NCBI GenBank assembly: GCA_002747035.1
Contig: PDRZ01000022.1
Location: forward strand, 38,081-102,080
DNA from: Rhodobacterales bacterium
GTDB lineage: Bacteria > Pseudomonadota > Alphaproteobacteria > Rhodobacterales > Rhodobacteraceae
Reading direction: 5' to 3'
Length of the DNA stretch: 64,000 nt
This document shows positions 9,230-19,428 of this stretch, piece after piece; positions within the stretch are counted from its first letter, which is position 1, and every line of letters starts with the position of its first letter. The notes beneath the pieces are model-generated. The model saw only the letters and a list, made by a program, of their open reading frames with translations, was not told where the DNA came from and ran no database searches. Made by a program: the position numbers and the translations under genes.

Positions 9230-10644
9230 GTGATATTCTGATTGTCGATGACGAAAAGGACATCCGCGAACTGATTTCGGATATTCTCGAAGACGAAGGC
9301 TATAGCACCCGCAAGGCCGGGAATTCGGATGACGCGATAAAGGAACTCGCCACGGAACAGCCCGGGCTGCTGATCCTCGATATCTGGCTGAAGGACAGCA
9401 AGATGGACGGGATCGACATCCTCAAACTGGCCAAAAAGGATTACCCGGACGTGCCGGTCGTGATCATCTCTGGCCATGGCAATATCGAAATCGCCGTGGC
9501 CGCGATCAAACAGGGGGCCTATGATTTCATCGAAAAGCCCTTCAATATCGACCAGTTGCTGGTGGTGATCCGCCGCGCCATGGAAACCTCGCGTCTGCGC
9601 CGTGAAAACGTCGCGCTGAAACGCAAAGACGGGAATGTGGCCGAGATGATCGGCAACTCCGCCGCCTTCCGCACGATGCTGGGACAGTTGGACAAGGTCA
9701 CGAAATCCAACGGGCGCGTCATGTTGTCGGGCCCCTCGGGCGTGGGAAAAGAGGTGGCCGCGCGCTATATCCACAGCCATTCGAACCGGGCGGATGCGCC
9801 TTTCGTGGTGGTCGGCTGTGCCTCGATCGATGCGGACCGGATGGAGGAAGTGCTGTTTGGTCGCGAAAGCGCCGAGCGCGGGGTAGAGCCGGGCCTGCTG
9901 GAAGAAGCCAACGGGGGCGTGATCTATTTCGACGAGGTCGCGGATATGCCGACCGGCACGCAATCCAAAATTCTGCGCGTACTGGTGGATCAACAGTTTC
10001 TGCGCGTCGGGGGAAATGACAAGGTGCGTGTGGATCTGCGCGTGATCTCCTCTACCTCGCGCGACCTTGGCGCAGCGATTGAAAACGGCGAATTCCGCCA
10101 GGAACTGTATCACCGGCTGAACGTGGTGCCCATCGTGGTGCCGTCGCTGGAAGAGCGGCGCGAAGATATCCCGGTTCTGGCCGAACACTTCATCGAAATG
10201 TTCAACAAGACCCAGGGCCTGCCCCTGCGCCCCCTGTCGGAAGAGGCGGCGGCGCTGATGCAGACCATGGTCTGGCCCGGCAATGTCCGCCAGTTGCGTA
10301 ACGTGATCGAACGGCTGCTGATCCTTGGGGACGGATCCGGCGAAATCGAAGCGCGCGAATTGCCCGGAGAGGAAGACAGCGGCCAAACCGAAGATGGCCG
10401 CGTTGTGCTGTCCGGCGTGTTGGCCACGCTGCCACTGCGCGAAGCGCGCGAGGCGTTTGAACGGGAATACCTGCTGACACAGATCAACCGGTTTGGCGGC
10501 AATATCTCCCGCACCGCCCAGTTTGTCGGCATGGAGCGCAGCGCGCTGCACCGCAAGCTCAAATCTCTTGGGGTGGTGACCACCTCGAAATCCGGGGCGC
10601 GGGTGGCAAGGGTCGAAGACGGGGCCGACGAGGCCACCGGGTAA
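9226..10644 (+). CDS. ntrX: Response regulator NtrX, also without GAFTGA
   Basis: A 472-residue NtrC-family regulator. The receiver has DDE at 8-10, Asp52 in ILDIWLKDSKMDG, and a Lys in FIEKPFN. The AAA+ domain has Walker A SGPSGVGKE and a Walker B-like VIYFDEVADMP. A Fis-type helix-turn-helix lies near the C-terminus (GGNISRTAQFVGMERSALHRKLK). In place of the sigma54-contact GAFTGA loop the sequence reads LFGRESAERGVEPGLLEEA. Like the NtrC here, it therefore probably acts without sigma54. By family knowledge NtrYX handles nitrogen, redox and envelope signals. Its start overlaps the ntrY stop (ATGA). Confidence 0.93.
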   Translation: MSDILIVDDEKDIRELISDILEDEGYSTRKAGNSDDAIKELATEQPGLLILDIWLKDSKMDGIDILKLAKKDYPDVPVVIISGHGNIEIAVAAIKQGAYDFIEKPFNIDQLLVVIRRAMETSRLRRENVALKRKDGNVAEMIGNSAAFRTMLGQLDKVTKSNGRVMLSGPSGVGKEVAARYIHSHSNRADAPFVVVGCASIDADRMEEVLFGRESAERGVEPGLLEEANGGVIYFDEVADMPTGTQSKILRVLVDQQFLRVGGNDKVRVDLRVISSTSRDLGAAIENGEFRQELYHRLNVVPIVVPSLEERREDIPVLAEHFIEMFNKTQGLPLRPLSEEAAALMQTMVWPGNVRQLRNVIERLLILGDGSGEIEARELPGEEDSGQTEDGRVVLSGVLATLPLREAREAFEREYLLTQINRFGGNISRTAQFVGMERSALHRKLKSLGVVTTSKSGARVARVEDGADEATG

Positions 10645-10650
10645 TCCCCC

Positions 10651-11061
10651 ATGTCCAGAACGCTCAAGGCGCAACACTGGCGGCGGCTGGAAACGCTACA
10701 GGCGAAGTGCAAATTCGCCCCCATGACCAACCGACCGGCCTGCGCCACGATCAACGGCTTCATTGTTGCCCCTGCCGGAGCGTCTCTGATCACAGGCTTT
10801 CTGGATCACGCGCTGGCGGCTGTGGCGACGCGGAAATGGGACAATATCTATTGACTCACGGGTCCCGGTGCCCTGACCTTCTTTCTCTATCACACCCCGG
10901 ACCCGCCCTGCGAAATTCTGCCACAGGGGGTGTTGAAATCCGAACTGTTTACCCAGATTGACGCCCCCTACAAACACACGCCTGCCAACTGGCGGGTGCA
11001 TGAACATCAACAGGGGATGACAGATCTGGATGTGCTTGAGGATTGCCTTGCAATCCTTTGA
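10651..11061 (+). pseudogene. Remnant of a glycosyltransferase-like gene with an in-frame stop
   Basis: One frame runs 137 codons from ATG 10651 and is interrupted only by a TGA at 10852-10854. The text before it (NGFIVAPAGASLITGFLDHAL, near WDNIY) and after it (LTGPGALTFFLY) resembles the C-terminal part of DXD-type (Gly_transf_sug, capsular) glycosyltransferases, where a 'TGPGALT' segment is typical. The N-terminal catalytic part is absent. It lies 6 bp after ntrX. I read it as a decaying 3' fragment; the family assignment is by eye and moderate. Confidence 0.42.
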
Positions 11062-11070
11062 AATAAAATT

Positions 11071-11532
11071 CTATTTTCCCGGATCAACAATCTGCCACTG
11101 GCCATTTTGGCGGATCACACAACTTGTCGGGGTCAGTTTCGGGAACACTTTGGTCTGACCCGGCGCAACCCTGATATTGGCCTTGCAGTGCGGGATCTTC
11201 ACCCGCTCGTATCCGCCATCCGTCATGCACTGGGCCACCACCTGTTCGCGTAACGGTGCGTTGGCGTCATAGATTTCCACCTGATCCGGTCCGTAATGCC
11301 CCGGGATCGTGTAGCATTTTTCATCCGAGTCGCAGATCTGGCGCGACGGGTAGTAGGGGCCGGGAATGATGCGTGTGCGCTGGCTCACCGGCACTTTCTG
11401 CGCCCCGCTGACCTTGCAATTCATCAGATCGCGATCCTTGCGCGCCACCTCGACGCCCGGCTTGTAATAGGTGCCAAGCGGCAGACACCCGGTCAGAAAC
11501 GCCAGCGCGGCGCAGGCCAGTATCGATTTCAT
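11071..11532 (-). CDS. Predicted lipoprotein of unknown function
   Basis: A 153-residue protein with a short hydrophobic leader and lipobox (LAFLTGC), so the mature N-terminal Cys should be acylated and the protein anchored in the envelope. The mature part has several Cys residues (NCKVSG, QICDSDEKCYT, QCMTDGGY, PHCK, TSCVIR) and many Pro-Tyr-Gly turns, suggesting a small disulfide-stabilised fold. The start at ATG 11532 follows AAGGGG. I do not recognise a named family. It is convergent with the degraded gene at 10651-11061 and divergent from trkA. Confidence 0.7.
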   Translation of the reverse strand: MKSILACAALAFLTGCLPLGTYYKPGVEVARKDRDLMNCKVSGAQKVPVSQRTRIIPGPYYPSRQICDSDEKCYTIPGHYGPDQVEIYDANAPLREQVVAQCMTDGGYERVKIPHCKANIRVAPGQTKVFPKLTPTSCVIRQNGQWQIVDPGK

Positions 11533-11601
11533 CACATACCCCTTGCGTTAACCTCTGCAAATATAGGTCGCAGCAGAGCAAAGGCCAAGGGCGCGCGCGA
11601 C

Positions 11602-11658
11602 TAAAGCGTTTCCACATCACGCTGATACACTGATTCAACGTCATGCGGAAACGCGTTA
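11602..11658. repeat. Half-length copy of the TAAAGCGTTTCC palindromic repeat
   Basis: TAAAGCGTTTCC begins and GGAAACGCGTTA ends this 57-bp copy, which folds as one hairpin. It matches only the 'ACATCACGCTGA...TCAACGT' half of the approximately 115-bp elements elsewhere in the window. It sits in the 337-bp spacer between the lipoprotein gene and trkA; the rest of that spacer (11659-11869) shows no gene or structure I can name. Confidence 0.7.
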
Positions 11659-11869
11659 ACTTCCCGTTGAACCGGTTGTTTTGGGTTGCAACGGCGAAAT
11701 GTCTTAACTCCCCCGCTTTCTGTCCCGCTTTCCTCCCTATGTGCGTCCGCGACCCGTCCAAGATCCGCCCGGGCCTCCCGGGCCGTAATGCGCCTTTGGG
11801 AATTGACCGTCTGCGCCCCATCTGTCATGCAAAACACCCAATGCACCGGAAACAAACGGGGGTGGTGCC

Positions 11870-13246
11870 ATGAAAGTCATCATTTGCGGCGCGGGACAGG
11901 TCGGTTGGCAGATCGCACGCCACCTGTCGGGCGAAAAAAACGATGTCACCGTGGTGGATTCCAATGCCGATCTTGTGCGCCGGGCGACGGATTCGCTGGA
12001 TGTACAGGGAATCGCCGGCTTTGCCTCTTACCCCGACATTCTGGACCGCGCCGGGGCACGGGACGCCGACATGGTGATCGCCGCCACCTATTCGGACGAG
12101 GTCAACATGGTGATCTGCCAGATCGCCCATTCCATCTTTGCCGTACCGCGTAAAATTGCCCGGCTGCGCAGCCAATCCTACCTGACGGCGATCTATTCAG
12201 ACCTTTACCGGCGCGACCACCTGCCCATTGACGTTGTGATCAGCCCGGAACGCGAGGTGGCCGAGGCCGCGCTGGCCCGCCTGTCGGAACCTGCGGCCTT
12301 TGACACGGAAACCTTTCTGGACGGCAAGGCCCAGCTTCTGGGGCTCACCATCGACGAAGACTGTCCGGTGATCAACACGCCCCTGCGCCAGCTCTCCGAC
12401 CTGTTTTCCACACTCCGGGTGATCGTGGTCGGCATCCGCCGCAACGGGCACCTGTTTGCCCCCGAAGCAAGCGATCAGATATTTGTCGGGGATGATGCGT
12501 ATCTCTGTCTGGCCTGCGACGACGTGAATCGCACGCTGGAAGTGTTCGGCAAAACCGTGCGCAACCAAGAGCGGGTACTTCTGATCGGAGGCGGCAATGT
12601 GGGGCTGGCCGTGGCCCGCGCGCTGGAACAGGACAAGGACCGCATCCGGGTCAAGGTGATCGAACGCAATCGCAAGATCGCCGAGGTGGCCGCCGAGTCG
12701 CTTGAACGCACCATCGTGCTGCACGGGGACGGGCTGGATGCCAACCTGTTGGCCGAGGCAAACATCGAACGCTGCGACGCGGTGCTCTGTGTGACGGATG
12801 ATGATAAAACCAACATGCTCGCCGCCGTGCGGGCCAAGGCCGAAGGGTGTCCCATGGCCATCGCTCTGATCAATGACCCGACGCTGGCCCCGCTGATGGG
12901 GCCCATGGGGATCGACGCCTATATCAATCCCCGCGCCACCACGGTCAGTTCGATCCTGCGCCACATCCGCCACGGGCGGGTGCGCGGTGTCTATTCCATC
13001 GGCGATGCCGAGGCCGAGATGATCGAGGCCGAAGTGCTGTCCACCTCGCCCATTGCCGGACAACAGCTGCGCGACATCGACTTTCCCGAAGGGGTGCTTG
13101 TGGGCGCGGTGTTGAAAGAGGACAAGGTGTACAAGCCCACCGGCGGGCTCAAAATCGACGAAGGCAACGTGATCGTGCTGTTTGCCCTGGCCAAGGACGT
13201 GCCCGAGGTCGAGCGGCTGTTGCAGGTGACCATCGACTTCTTCTGA
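11870..13246 (+). CDS. trkA: Trk system potassium uptake regulatory subunit TrkA
   Basis: A 458-residue peripheral protein made of two tandem RCK modules. Each starts with a Rossmann nucleotide-binding fold: ICGAGQVGWQIARHL at residue 4 and LIGGGNVGLAVARAL near 240. Each is followed by a TrkA-C subdomain. NAD(H)/ATP binding gates the TrkH channel encoded 30 bp downstream. The length is standard for TrkA. Its place directly after the ntr cluster is conserved in related bacteria. Confidence 0.94.
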   Translation: MKVIICGAGQVGWQIARHLSGEKNDVTVVDSNADLVRRATDSLDVQGIAGFASYPDILDRAGARDADMVIAATYSDEVNMVICQIAHSIFAVPRKIARLRSQSYLTAIYSDLYRRDHLPIDVVISPEREVAEAALARLSEPAAFDTETFLDGKAQLLGLTIDEDCPVINTPLRQLSDLFSTLRVIVVGIRRNGHLFAPEASDQIFVGDDAYLCLACDDVNRTLEVFGKTVRNQERVLLIGGGNVGLAVARALEQDKDRIRVKVIERNRKIAEVAAESLERTIVLHGDGLDANLLAEANIERCDAVLCVTDDDKTNMLAAVRAKAEGCPMAIALINDPTLAPLMGPMGIDAYINPRATTVSSILRHIRHGRVRGVYSIGDAEAEMIEAEVLSTSPIAGQQLRDIDFPEGVLVGAVLKEDKVYKPTGGLKIDEGNVIVLFALAKDVPEVERLLQVTIDFF

Positions 13247-13276
13247 TCCCGTTCCCGCTTTGCGAAAGGCGCGCCC

Positions 13277-14803
13277 ATGCTGCGGCTCAAGGACATTCCC
13301 CTGTTTCTGATCCTCGCGGCGATTGCCGCGCTGGCCATGTATGTGCCGGCGCTGCACGGGCTGACCTATCAGCGGTTCGCCGAGGCGCGGGCCTTCTTCT
13401 ATGCCGGAACCCTCGGGCTTTTTGCGGTCAGCATCATCGCCATCGCGATTTCCAACCGGCCACGGCGGCGACAGGGGGGGCTTTCGGACCTGCTGGGGTT
13501 GTTTTCCGCCTTTGCCGCCCTGCCGCTGTTCCTGGCGCTGCCGTTCTATGAGGGGCTACGTACCACCAGCTTCGTCAACGCCTATTTTGAAATGCTGTCT
13601 TCGCTGACCACCACCGGGGCGACCCTGTTTGACCCGGACCGGCTGTCGGACACCATGCACCTGTGGCGCGCGCTTGTGGGTTGGCTTGGCGGGGTGCTGA
13701 TGTGGGTCTGTGCCGCCGCCGTGCTTGCGCCTCTGTCGCTGGGCGGGTTCGAGGTGACGGCCAGCGCCGAGGCGGGGTTTGGCGATCTGCAGGCGGCGCG
13801 CCCGGTCGAGAGGTTCGATCGCACCGATGCCAACCGCCGCATGGCGCGCACCCTGCGCGCGCTGGTGCCGATCTATGTGGGGCTGACGGCGGTGCTGTGG
13901 CTCTGCCTGCTGATCGCGGGGGACACGCCGTTCGTGGCGATAATCCATGCCATGTCCACGCTGGCCACCTCTGGCATTACCTCGCTGGATGGGCTGGCGG
14001 CGGGGCAATCGGGGGTGGTGGGCGAATTGCTGATCTTCCTGTTTTTGTTCTTTGCCCTGTCACGCCTGACCTTTTCTTCGGACACGCTGGCCAGCGCCCG
14101 CCAGCCGCTGTTACAGGACCCCGAATTCCGCGTTGGCCTGTTGCTGATTTTTGGGGTGCCACTGCTGCTGTTCCTGCGCCACTGGGTCGCGGCGTTCGAG
14201 GTGGACGAGGTGGAAAACTTCTCCGCCGCACTGTGGGCGCTTTGGGGGGCGATCTTTACCGTGCTTTCCTTCCTGTCCACCACGGGGTTTGAAAGCGCTG
14301 GCTGGGAAAGCGCGCGCGACTGGTCGGGCCTGGGTACGCCGGGGCTGATCCTGCTGGGCCTGTCGCTGATTGGGGGCGGGGTGGCGACCACGGCGGGCGG
14401 GGTGAAACTGTTGCGGGTCTATGCGCTTTACCTCAACGGGCTGCGGGAAATGGAGCGGCTGGTGCATCCGTCCTCGATCGGAAGCCCCAAGGGCCAGGGG
14501 CGGCGCATCCGGCGGCAGGGGGCGTTTATCGCCTGGATCTTCTTTATGCTCTTTGCCCTGTCCCTGGCGTTGATCACCGTGATCCTCGCGGCCCAGGGCG
14601 CAGGGTTCGAAGAGGCCATCCTGCTGTCCATCGCCACGCTTTCAACCACCGGCCCGTTGATCTCGGCCGCCGCCGAAACGCCGGTTACGCTGATTGAACT
14701 GGGGGTCGGGGCCAAGCTGACACTGAGCGCGGCGATGGTTCTGGGTCGACTTGAAACTCTTGCCATCATCGCGCTGATCAATCCCCTGCTGTGGCGCGAT
14801 TGA
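13277..14803 (+). CDS. trkH: Trk potassium uptake channel subunit TrkH
   Basis: A 508-residue inner-membrane protein with about ten hydrophobic helices and pore loops of the Trk/Ktr/HKT family ([36 protein letters not shown] and [12 protein letters not shown]), each bearing the selectivity-filter glycine. With cytoplasmic TrkA it imports potassium. The start ATG follows AAAGG and lies 30 bp after trkA, so the two genes form one transcription unit. Confidence 0.93.
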   Translation: MLRLKDIPLFLILAAIAALAMYVPALHGLTYQRFAEARAFFYAGTLGLFAVSIIAIAISNRPRRRQGGLSDLLGLFSAFAALPLFLALPFYEGLRTTSFVNAYFEMLSSLTTTGATLFDPDRLSDTMHLWRALVGWLGGVLMWVCAAAVLAPLSLGGFEVTASAEAGFGDLQAARPVERFDRTDANRRMARTLRALVPIYVGLTAVLWLCLLIAGDTPFVAIIHAMSTLATSGITSLDGLAAGQSGVVGELLIFLFLFFALSRLTFSSDTLASARQPLLQDPEFRVGLLLIFGVPLLLFLRHWVAAFEVDEVENFSAALWALWGAIFTVLSFLSTTGFESAGWESARDWSGLGTPGLILLGLSLIGGGVATTAGGVKLLRVYALYLNGLREMERLVHPSSIGSPKGQGRRIRRQGAFIAWIFFMLFALSLALITVILAAQGAGFEEAILLSIATLSTTGPLISAAAETPVTLIELGVGAKLTLSAAMVLGRLETLAIIALINPLLWRD

Positions 14804-14945
14804 CGCGGTTTTCGCGTTGACTTTCGGGGCGGCGAATTTTTGGGCTGGCATATCGGTAACGCCCGCGACATACTTGGCCCACGAAACCCGACACCAGACC
14901 GGGGCCGATACGCGGCATCCCTGCAAGAACAAAGGCAATTTCACC

Positions 14946-15185
14946 ATGGCTTCGGACAGACAAAACCTGCAAGACGCGTTTCTTAATCATGTGCGCAAGA
15001 CCAAGGTTCCGGTCACCATTTTCCTGATCAACGGGGTGAAATTGCAAGGCGTGATTACGTGGTTTGACAATTTCTGCGTTCTGCTGCGCCGGGATGGGCA
15101 ATCGCAACTGGTCTACAAACACGCGATTTCCACGATCATGCCGTCCCAGCCGATTTCGCTTTACGAAGGTGAAGACGCGAATTGA
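14946..15185 (+). CDS. hfq: RNA chaperone Hfq
   Basis: A 79-residue Sm-like protein that forms a hexameric ring pairing small RNAs with mRNAs. The Sm1 region ([33 protein letters not shown]) and Sm2 motif ([10 protein letters not shown]) are complete. The C-terminal tail is short (SLYEGEDAN), as in other alphaproteobacteria. In Rhodobacter this protein (NifR1) is needed for nif gene expression, which fits its place after the ntr genes. Its stop overlaps the hflX start. Confidence 0.96.
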   Translation: MASDRQNLQDAFLNHVRKTKVPVTIFLINGVKLQGVITWFDNFCVLLRRDGQSQLVYKHAISTIMPSQPISLYEGEDAN

Positions 15186-16489
15186 GCGATCACACATCCG
15201 GGACATTCCAACATGACGAGGGCAAGGCGCGGCCCACCCGCGCCTGGGTCCTGCATCCCGACATAAAGTCAGCCCCCGACCGCCGCGACCCCGATCGCCG
15301 CCTAGAAGAGGCCGTGTCTCTGGCTGCCGCTCTTCCCGAACTTGATGTGGCGGGGGCCGAATGCGTGCGCGTCCAGCGCCCCCATCCCGGGCTGTTGTTC
15401 GGCAGCGGCAAGATCGAAGAGCTGAAGGCGCGGTTCCACGACAATGAAATCGACCTGGTGCTGATCGACGGCCCGGTCTCGCCGGTCCAGCAACGCAATC
15501 TCGAAAAGGCGTGGAAGGTCAAACTTCTGGACCGCACCGGGTTGATCCTTGAAATCTTTTCCGACCGTGCGCGCACCCGCGAAGGGGTGTTGCAGGTGGA
15601 AATGGCCGCTCTGTCCTATCAACGCACGCGACTGGTGCGCGCCTGGACCCACCTTGAACGCCAACGGGGTGGGCTTGGCTTTGTCGGTGGTCCCGGTGAA
15701 ACACAGATCGAGGCCGACCGCCGCGCCATCGACACCCAGCTCAATGCGCTGCGCCGTCAATTGGCCAAGGTGGTGAAAACCCGCGATCTGCACCGCAAGG
15801 CCCGGGCCAAAATTCCCTATCCCATCGTGGCGCTGGTTGGCTATACCAATGCCGGGAAATCCACCCTGTTCAACCGCCTGACCGGGGCCGAGGTAATGGC
15901 CAGGGACATGCTCTTTGCCACGCTGGACCCGACCATGCGCCGGGTGGTCCTGCCCGATGGCGGCCCCGAGGTGATCCTGTCGGACACGGTGGGGTTTATC
16001 TCGGACCTGCCCACCGAACTGGTCGCCGCCTTCCGCGCCACACTGGAGGAGGTGCTGTCCGCCAACCTGATCGTTCATGTCCGTGATATTGCCCACCCGG
16101 AAACCGAAGAACAGGCACGGGATGTGGAAGCCATCCTGACCTCTCTGGGGGTCGATGACGACACGCCGCGGATCGAGGTCTGGAACAAGCTTGACCTGCT
16201 GGACGCGGCAGAGGCAGAGGCCGTCCGCACCCGCGCCGCGCGGACCGACGGAATCGTGTCCCTGTCGGCGCTGACGGGCGAGGGGATGGACAGCTTCCTC
16301 TCTGCGGTGGCCGAGGCGCTGACTGAACAACGCCATGGCGAAACCTTGTCTCTAAGCTTTGCACAGGGCAAGCAACGGGCGTGGTTGTTTGACCAGGGCG
16401 TGGTTGAATCCGAGGAACAGACCGACACCGGGTTTTTGGTCGAGGTGCTGTGGACCGACCGGCAAAAGGCGCGGTTCGCGGCGCTGTGA
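15182..16489 (+). CDS. hflX: Ribosome-associated GTPase HflX
   Basis: A 435-residue GTPase that binds the large ribosomal subunit and splits stalled ribosomes. The N-terminal HflX domain (about 20-190) includes [14 protein letters not shown] and [12 protein letters not shown]. The G domain has G1 GYTNAGKS, G3 DTVGF followed by [18 protein letters not shown], and G4 NKLD. The start appears to be TTG 15182, sharing TTGA with the hfq stop and preceded by GAAGGTGAAG. The hfq-hflX pairing is widely conserved. Confidence 0.93.
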   Translation: MSDHTSGTFQHDEGKARPTRAWVLHPDIKSAPDRRDPDRRLEEAVSLAAALPELDVAGAECVRVQRPHPGLLFGSGKIEELKARFHDNEIDLVLIDGPVSPVQQRNLEKAWKVKLLDRTGLILEIFSDRARTREGVLQVEMAALSYQRTRLVRAWTHLERQRGGLGFVGGPGETQIEADRRAIDTQLNALRRQLAKVVKTRDLHRKARAKIPYPIVALVGYTNAGKSTLFNRLTGAEVMARDMLFATLDPTMRRVVLPDGGPEVILSDTVGFISDLPTELVAAFRATLEEVLSANLIVHVRDIAHPETEEQARDVEAILTSLGVDDDTPRIEVWNKLDLLDAAEAEAVRTRAARTDGIVSLSALTGEGMDSFLSAVAEALTEQRHGETLSLSFAQGKQRAWLFDQGVVESEEQTDTGFLVEVLWTDRQKARFAAL

Positions 16490-16544
16490 CGGACCGGGTA
16501 CGGGCAAGCTGTGCGGTTTCAATCCCCCCCGCGCTCAATTTCCT

Positions 16545-16669
16545 TAAAGCGTTCCTAAAGCGTTTCCGCATTACGTTGATCAGCGTGATGTGGAAATACT
16601 GCGCAACACAGTAGGGATATGGGCGTTTCCAGCTCTTGCTGTGATCAGAAATAACCGGAAACGCATTTA
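16545..16669. repeat. Full-length palindromic repeat with a duplicated left end
   Basis: The element proper runs 16556-16669 (TAAAGCGTTTCCGC ... GGAAACGCATTTAA) and consists of two adjacent hairpins. An extra partial left end, TAAAGCGTTCC, lies at 16545-16555, directly abutting it. The repeat fills much of the 306-bp spacer between convergent hflX and the penicillin-acylase-like gene; nothing else is seen there. Confidence 0.75.
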
Positions 16670-16795
16670 ACAAATGCCGCATTGCGGCGGTGCCGCTTTG
16701 GTGCCGCTGAAATGCGCAAAAGTCACCCCTTGGGGTCTGCTGCACTGCAGCGACATTAACCCATTGATACAAAACATGAATTTTTTGCGCAACCC

Positions 16796-19264
16796 CTACT
16801 GAACAGGCTCAAGCCGGGTCACCCCAACCGATGCCGCCCGCGCCAAATCGGGGTCCAATGACATCGGAATATACTCGCCGCGCCGCCAAAGCTGCGCCAT
16901 GTTGTCATAGTGGCGGGACAGGAAATGCCCCGATTGCCCGGTTGAGGTGATGAAAACCGAACTGTGCGGGTCGGCAAAGTCATAAACCCCCCGGTATCCT
17001 GCCCCGTGCACGTTGCGGAACGGGTCCGGCCCGGTGCCCAGCGTCAGACCGCGTTGCAGGGTGTTGTCCCCACCAGACGTGGATTGGCGAATGTTCACGA
17101 AGTACCTGAGAAGACGCACATTTCCCAGAACCGGGTGATCATGTGCCGCCTGATGCGCATCGCCCCAGCGCAAGGATTCCAGAGCCACCCCGTAGCGTTC
17201 ATCGATCCAGATCAATGCGTCATCCAGAGCCGTGCGGGCGATGTCGGTACAGCTCTCTCTGGGCGAAGACTGGATCACGTCGCACCACACACCCGCCCCG
17301 GTGACATTGCGAAAAACCCGCTCGATGAATAGCGGTTCTACATGGGTAAATTCTTCCGCCAGCGGGCCAAGCTCATCGCGGATCAACCGCGCCTGAAGGG
17401 CGCGCATCCAGGCGGCATAGATCAACGGCTCGGGCATGTGCTCGTTCATCTCACCATTCCAGTTTGCCAGCAATTCCAAGGCTTTCTGGCGTTGACGTTC
17501 GGGCGTGCCCTCCGGGGCGGGGGAGCCGGTGAACCACAGGTCGGCCCCCACCAGCGGCAAAAGCGAGCGTGCCGTGATGCTGACCGTATCCAGCTGGGCT
17601 TCGATGAAACTGTCCCGAGTATGCACCTGACGGCTTTGCATCAGGCGTTGCCAGCGCGTCATGCGTTGCGTGTCCCCCCAGTCAAAGCTGACATGCAGCG
17701 GGAACGGGCGGTTAACCAATTTGTTATTGGTATTGCCTACGATCCCTCCCTGTGGCGCGTCAAAGATGGGGTTTGCGCTATAAGGCGAGAGACCCTGCCA
17801 CCGGTTCTGCGGCAACCATCCCCGCGTGGGCATCCGGCCCTGGCTGTCATGCCCCGCATCGCGCCGGGGCATGACCCCGATGGTTTTCATGGCAACGCCA
17901 TGGTGATCCGCCAGAATCAGGTTTTGCGAAGGCGCAACAAACCCGGACCCGGCGGCGATCGCTTCGGTCACGTTATGGGACTGCATCACCCCGATCGCAG
18001 CGGACATGGAACTGTCGCGTTCTGAGGTGCCGGTCCAGGCCACACTGGCCACGTGTCCGGCCGGGGTAATCCGGCCCAGATTGGCGTGGGTCCCGGGCAA
18101 AACCGGGCCGTTATCGGTCCAGCGCAGGGTCAGCGTCACAGGTTCGCTTTCTGCGATCTTGATGATGGATTTGCGGGTTTTAAAAGGTTTGAACCCGTTC
18201 GGGGTGCGGTATTCCCCGGGGTTTTCCGGGTTCAACTCTTCCACATAGACATCCAGATCGTCCATGTAGGATGAGGCGACGCCCCAGCCAAGCCGGTCTG
18301 AACGTCCGCTCAGCACCACGGGCATCCCCGGGATTGTTCCGCCGATGACCCCGCCAGAGGCAAGTTCGAGCCGGGCCAGATACCAGATCGACGGCGCGCT
18401 CAACCCAAGATGCGGGTCATTCGCCAGCAGGGTCCCGCCCGAGGCCGAACGCGTTTCAGCCGCCGCCCATGCCCCTGAAGCTCCGGCAAAGGCCCGCCGT
18501 TGAAAGGGCGAAAGAGGATGGGGTTTTGTTTCGGCGTAATTATTTTTATTCAATGTATTATGCGGCATAATTGATGCAAAATTCGGAAGCGCCGCAACCC
18601 CGGTTCCGGGGGCATCGGGCAGAATATCCGACAGCCGATCAGGGTTTGCCAGCGCAAGAGACGTCCGCGCTCGCAGCACCTCGGTTTCCAGATGCCCGGT
18701 CATCTGCAACGCCATCAGCTTGAGAATCGCAATCGAATCCGTGGGCCGCCACGCGGAAATCGGTGCGTTAAAGACAAAGAACTCGGGCGCGCCGCGGCCA
18801 AGCGAGGCTGTGTTGATTTCCTCAAGCCGGGCGTTGACCCCTTTGGAATACGCCTCCAGCGCGGCCCTTGTCCGGGCGTCCTGCGCGTCGACCGAGCTTT
18901 CGGCAAGGCGGTAAAGATCAAACCGCCGGATGGTGCTGTCTGTGGTCAGGGTGGCGGGACCAAACAATTCGGACAGCCGCCCCTGTGCAGTGCGGCGCAG
19001 GATCGTCATCTGCCACAACCGGTCCTGGGCATGGGCATAGCCCAGTCCGAAAAACACATCCGCATCGGATGCGCCGAACACATGGGGCACGTTGGCATTG
19101 TCGCGTACGATCTCAATCGGTGCTGAGATACCATGTGTTTTCAGTGTTTTATCGTAAGTCGGCAGGGAACGCGAGGCGAGATAATACACCAGCGACACGG
19201 CAATGACCGTGAGCACGAGAAACGCCGTGACGATCCGAACAAGCCATTGAAACACCGTAACCAT
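16796..19264 (-). CDS. Penicillin acylase family protein (Ntn hydrolase)
   Basis: An 822-residue precursor with an N-terminal membrane anchor or signal (about 5-30). The alpha-chain region shows the family's IEIVRDNANVPHVFGASDADVFFGLGYAHAQDRL pattern in two adjacent blocks. The predicted autocleavage site and nucleophile is Ser263 in AGASGAWA, followed by SASGGTLLANDPHLGL and the IPGMPVVLSGRSDRLGWG block of the beta chain. The residue after the nucleophilic Ser is Gly where Asn is usual. Members hydrolyse amides such as beta-lactams or acyl-homoserine lactones in the periplasm; the substrate here is unknown. The start ATG follows GGAG. It is convergent with hflX. Confidence 0.88.
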   Translation of the reverse strand: MVTVFQWLVRIVTAFLVLTVIAVSLVYYLASRSLPTYDKTLKTHGISAPIEIVRDNANVPHVFGASDADVFFGLGYAHAQDRLWQMTILRRTAQGRLSELFGPATLTTDSTIRRFDLYRLAESSVDAQDARTRAALEAYSKGVNARLEEINTASLGRGAPEFFVFNAPISAWRPTDSIAILKLMALQMTGHLETEVLRARTSLALANPDRLSDILPDAPGTGVAALPNFASIMPHNTLNKNNYAETKPHPLSPFQRRAFAGASGAWAAAETRSASGGTLLANDPHLGLSAPSIWYLARLELASGGVIGGTIPGMPVVLSGRSDRLGWGVASSYMDDLDVYVEELNPENPGEYRTPNGFKPFKTRKSIIKIAESEPVTLTLRWTDNGPVLPGTHANLGRITPAGHVASVAWTGTSERDSSMSAAIGVMQSHNVTEAIAAGSGFVAPSQNLILADHHGVAMKTIGVMPRRDAGHDSQGRMPTRGWLPQNRWQGLSPYSANPIFDAPQGGIVGNTNNKLVNRPFPLHVSFDWGDTQRMTRWQRLMQSRQVHTRDSFIEAQLDTVSITARSLLPLVGADLWFTGSPAPEGTPERQRQKALELLANWNGEMNEHMPEPLIYAAWMRALQARLIRDELGPLAEEFTHVEPLFIERVFRNVTGAGVWCDVIQSSPRESCTDIARTALDDALIWIDERYGVALESLRWGDAHQAAHDHPVLGNVRLLRYFVNIRQSTSGGDNTLQRGLTLGTGPDPFRNVHGAGYRGVYDFADPHSSVFITSTGQSGHFLSRHYDNMAQLWRRGEYIPMSLDPDLARAASVGVTRLEPVQ

Positions 19265-19428
19265 TTTATCTCCTGTCGGGGGCGACTCTGCCGTTCCCCT
19301 ATACCCGTTTCAACTCTTGAAATCACGAGGCAGCGGCGTTTTTTTCCACTTGCCCTGATTTCCTGATACCGAATTTGCAGCAAAGGCTTTAGACAGATTT
19401 AAAACGATGGATTGCAAGGGGAAAGAGG

